Assembly (NCBI GenBank): GCA_024638305.1
Contig: JAHEKN010000004.1
Coordinates: forward strand, 1 to 52,992
Reading direction: 5' to 3'
Source: Gemmatimonadota bacterium
GTDB taxonomy: Bacteria > Gemmatimonadota > Gemmatimonadetes > Longimicrobiales > Gaopeijiaceae
Length of the DNA: 52,992 nt
Shown: one piece after another, positions 50,854 to 52,992 of the stretch
How positions within the stretch are numbered: the first letter of the stretch is position 1
How the letters are laid out: each line of letters starts with the position of its first letter
Position numbers and translations under genes: made by a program
Notes under the pieces: model-generated
What the model was told of the DNA's origin: nothing
The model's input: only the letters and a program-made list of their open reading frames with translations
Database searches by the model: none

Positions 50854-52194
50854 ATGTTCGCGTTGTTCAAGCGCGTGGTCGATGTGCGCGACGACGAGTT
50901 GGCGGCCCTCTTCTGGTCCTGCGCCTACTTCTTCTTCGTGCTGTCCAGCTACTACCTGCTCCGTCCGATGCGGGAGACGGTGGGCGTGGCCGGGGGCGTG
51001 GAGAACCTCCCGTGGCTGTTCACGGGCACGCTCGTGGGGATGGTACTGGTCCACCCGCTGTTCGCCGGCGCCGTCGCGCGCTGGCCCCGGCGCCGGTTCG
51101 TGCCGATCACGTACCGGTTCTTCATCTTCAACCTGCTCCTGATCTATCTGGCGTTCCGGAGCTGGCCGGAGTGGGAGATCTGGATCGGCCGCGGTTTCTT
51201 CGTCTGGATCAGCGTCTTCAACCTGTTCGTCGTGTCGGTCTTCTGGTCCTTCATGACCGACTCCTACACGGTCGACCAGGGCAAGCGGCTGTTCGGGTTC
51301 ATCGGTCTCGGAGGCACGCTGGGAGCGATCTGCGGCTCCTCCTTCCCGGCCTTTCTGGCCGTGCGCATCGGTCCGCTCAACCTCCTGCTCATCGCGATGG
51401 TCTTCCTGGAGCTCGCGGTCTTCGCCGTGCGTCGATTGTCCCGGGCGTCCGACCGGTTCGCGGCCGCTGAGCGTGGGCGATCCGAGACCGCTGCGGGCCG
51501 CGCCCGGGTATCCCAGCTCGACGACGAGGTCATCGGAGGTGGCTTCCTGAGCGGGGTCTCGCACTCATTGTCGTCCCCGTACCTGCTCGGCATCGCCGCG
51601 TACATGTTCCTCTTCACGCTCGGCTCGACGGTGCTCTACTTCCAGCAGGCCGAGATCGTGGGCGGAGCCTACGCGGACTCCGCTGCCCGTACGGCCGTTT
51701 TCGGCCGCATCGACCTGGCGGTCAACGTGCTGACCATCGTGACCCAGGCCTTCCTCACCGGCCGGATCCTGCGCTGGCTCGGCGTGGGGCTCACGTTGGC
51801 CCTCGTGCCCGCGATCTCGGTGGTTGGGTTCGCGTGGCTGGGCGCCTCGCCGGTGCTCTGGGTGGTGGTGGGCTTCATGGTGCTCCGACGGGCGGGGGAG
51901 TACGCCGTGGCTCGGCCCACCCGAGAGGTGCTCTACACCGTCCTGACGCGCGAGGACAAGTACAAGGCCAAGAACTTCATCGACACGTTCGTCTACCGGT
52001 TGGGCGACCAGGTGAGCGCCTGGAGCTACCGGGGCCTAATGGCGCTCGGGTTCAGCCTGTCGGCCATCGCGATGGTGGCCGTCCCCCTGGCCGGCGTCTG
52101 GCTCCTCGTGGCCATCGGGCTCGGCCGCGCCCAGCGGCGGAAGGCGGCCGAGGGAGCGGTACCCGGGGCCGTCCTCGAACACCGGCTCACCTGA
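50854..52194 (+). CDS. nucleotide-translocase (NTT/Npt)-like carrier 2
   Basis: A 446-residue membrane protein paralogous to the carrier at 39825-41264. It shares CAYFFFVLSSYYLLRPMRETVG, VDQGKRLFGFIGLGGTLGAI, SSPYLLGIAAYMFLF and KYKAKNFIDTFVYRLGD in the same order. ATG 50854 is preferred to GTG 50845. It lies downstream of the acyltransferase cluster, on the far side from carrier 1. Substrate: nucleotide or another phosphorylated solute, inferred from family only. Confidence 0.82.
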   Translation: MFALFKRVVDVRDDELAALFWSCAYFFFVLSSYYLLRPMRETVGVAGGVENLPWLFTGTLVGMVLVHPLFAGAVARWPRRRFVPITYRFFIFNLLLIYLAFRSWPEWEIWIGRGFFVWISVFNLFVVSVFWSFMTDSYTVDQGKRLFGFIGLGGTLGAICGSSFPAFLAVRIGPLNLLLIAMVFLELAVFAVRRLSRASDRFAAAERGRSETAAGRARVSQLDDEVIGGGFLSGVSHSLSSPYLLGIAAYMFLFTLGSTVLYFQQAEIVGGAYADSAARTAVFGRIDLAVNVLTIVTQAFLTGRILRWLGVGLTLALVPAISVVGFAWLGASPVLWVVVGFMVLRRAGEYAVARPTREVLYTVLTREDKYKAKNFIDTFVYRLGDQVSAWSYRGLMALGFSLSAIAMVAVPLAGVWLLVAIGLGRAQRRKAAEGAVPGAVLEHRLT

Positions 52195-52286
52195 GCGAGC
52201 GGGAGTAGGGTCCGCGCCCAAAGCCCTGGACGCCGGTCCCGGTGAGCGGGATGCGCCCGGATCCCGGTCAGTCCACTACATCCCGA

Positions 52287-52992
52287 TCAGTTGGCATACT
52301 TCTCCGCCAGGCGTGCCAGACCCGCGTCCAGGTCGGCACGCGGGACCCAGTGGCCCCGCACCATGACCCCTTCCGGGCGAGCGAGCGTGCCGAGGTCCTC
52401 GAGCGGGTTGGCCGCCGCGAGGATCAGGTCGGCCCGGTTCCCGGCCGCGACCACACCGAAGTTCGACGGCAATCCGAGCGAGGAGCCCGCGTACTCGGCG
52501 ACGTTGCGGGTCCCGGCCTCGAGCACCGCGAACGCCGGCATGGCGCGCGCCATCACCTCGATTTCGTGGTGGAGCGAAAATCCCGGGACGTTGAACATCT
52601 GAGGCGCGTCCGTGCCCATGAGGATGGGAACGTCCGCCTCGTAGAGCTTCCTCAGGAGATCGAGCCGCGTCGCGGCCACCAGGTCGGCCACCGCCTGCGA
52701 CTCGCCGGGTCGCTGGTTCTTCTGCCTCACCCAGCCCTGCCGCATGCTCTCGGGCACGTACTGCATCCCGGGCCTCTGGAGGAAGGACTCGGCCGGCAGC
52801 GGGGCGTAGAAGTTCTCCCAGAGGTACATCGTGGGCACCTGCCAAGTGCCGAGCTGGGCCGTGAGCGCCACCAGGGCGTCCACCTTGGCCGGATCCACCG
52901 CATTCATCAGATCCGACGTCGGGATCACGCCCAGATCACCCTGGACCCGGCCCTGCATCTCGTCGGAGATCGCGCCCTGGAGATACCCGTCC
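52287..52992 (-). CDS. amidohydrolase family protein, C-terminal part (5' end outside window)
   Basis: The minus-strand frame is open to the end of the window and stops at 52287, so about 234 residues are present. ILMGTDAPQMFNVPG holds the late catalytic Asp of metal-dependent amidohydrolases; HHEIEVMARA and a VVAAGNRADLILAAANPLEDL block are typical of the imidazolonepropionase-like / dipeptidase branch. The metal-binding N-terminal motif HxH lies outside. Likely exported and zinc-dependent; substrate unknown. Confidence 0.87.
   Translation of the reverse strand, partial: DGYLQGAISDEMQGRVQGDLGVIPTSDLMNAVDPAKVDALVALTAQLGTWQVPTMYLWENFYAPLPAESFLQRPGMQYVPESMRQGWVRQKNQRPGESQAVADLVAATRLDLLRKLYEADVPILMGTDAPQMFNVPGFSLHHEIEVMARAMPAFAVLEAGTRNVAEYAGSSLGLPSNFGVVAAGNRADLILAAANPLEDLGTLARPEGVMVRGHWVPRADLDAGLARLAEKYAN

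Overview
The window is about 53 kb of very GC-rich, densely packed bacterial DNA. It holds roughly 50 protein genes, many with GTG starts and 4-bp stop/start overlaps. No gap between genes exceeds 300 bases; the largest is 14935-15226, and I see no gene in it. I found no rRNA, tRNA, CRISPR array, insertion sequence or phage gene. A TonB receptor, Tat-exported redox enzymes, lipoprotein signals, a LysM/BON protein and an outer-membrane-type DUF1207 protein point to a diderm aerobe. Gene content and base composition fit Gemmatimonadota or a relative; this is an inference, since no marker gene is present.

Region 1-8306: the end of an M28 peptidase gene overlaps a lipoprotein PQQ dehydrogenase. 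A Mo-hydroxylase operon follows: a Tat-exported 2Fe-2S subunit, a molybdopterin subunit, an FAD subunit with an extra Cys-rich (4Fe-4S type) loop, a five-helix cytochrome b and a small unknown protein. It resembles a periplasmic PaoABC-type enzyme wired to the quinone pool. Region 8326-18499: a NAD(P)-binding protein, SprT-like protease and FKBP isomerase. Next is a minus-strand trio of SDR, ALDH8A1-like aldehyde dehydrogenase and RidA protein that looks like the lower part of an aminomuconate/kynurenine route. A repeat-rich membrane protein, an ornithine-cyclodeaminase homologue, a DUF1207 protein and a c-type cytochrome lipoprotein complete the region.

Region 18500-37700: an ECF sigma / anti-sigma / TonB-receptor set, a family 5 uracil-DNA glycosylase and a Rieske-glutamate synthase fusion. 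Then come DUF937, Kbp-like, DUF1295 and PAP2 proteins, PEP carboxylase, a DUF4212/sodium-solute symporter pair, several small membrane or SnoaL-like proteins, an SDR, DUF2277 and an FGE-fold membrane protein that lacks FGE cysteines.

Region 37872-52992: a hydrolase / small membrane protein / ABC ATPase set is followed by the most interesting part. A seven-gene run (41348-49586) encodes an MBOAT O-acyltransferase, a DltD/AlgJ-like SGNH protein, an acyl carrier protein with a long acidic N-terminal arm, an LnmK-type double-hotdog protein, an acyl-CoA carboxylase beta subunit, an acyl-CoA dehydrogenase and a zinc-less MDR reductase. I propose that it makes a short acyl group, loads it on the ACP and moves it across the membrane onto an extracytoplasmic acceptor, in the manner of Dlt but with a different acyl group. 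Two paralogous nucleotide-translocase-like carriers flank the run (39825-41264 and 50854-52194). A Tat-signalled epimerase-family protein and a truncated amidohydrolase gene end the window.
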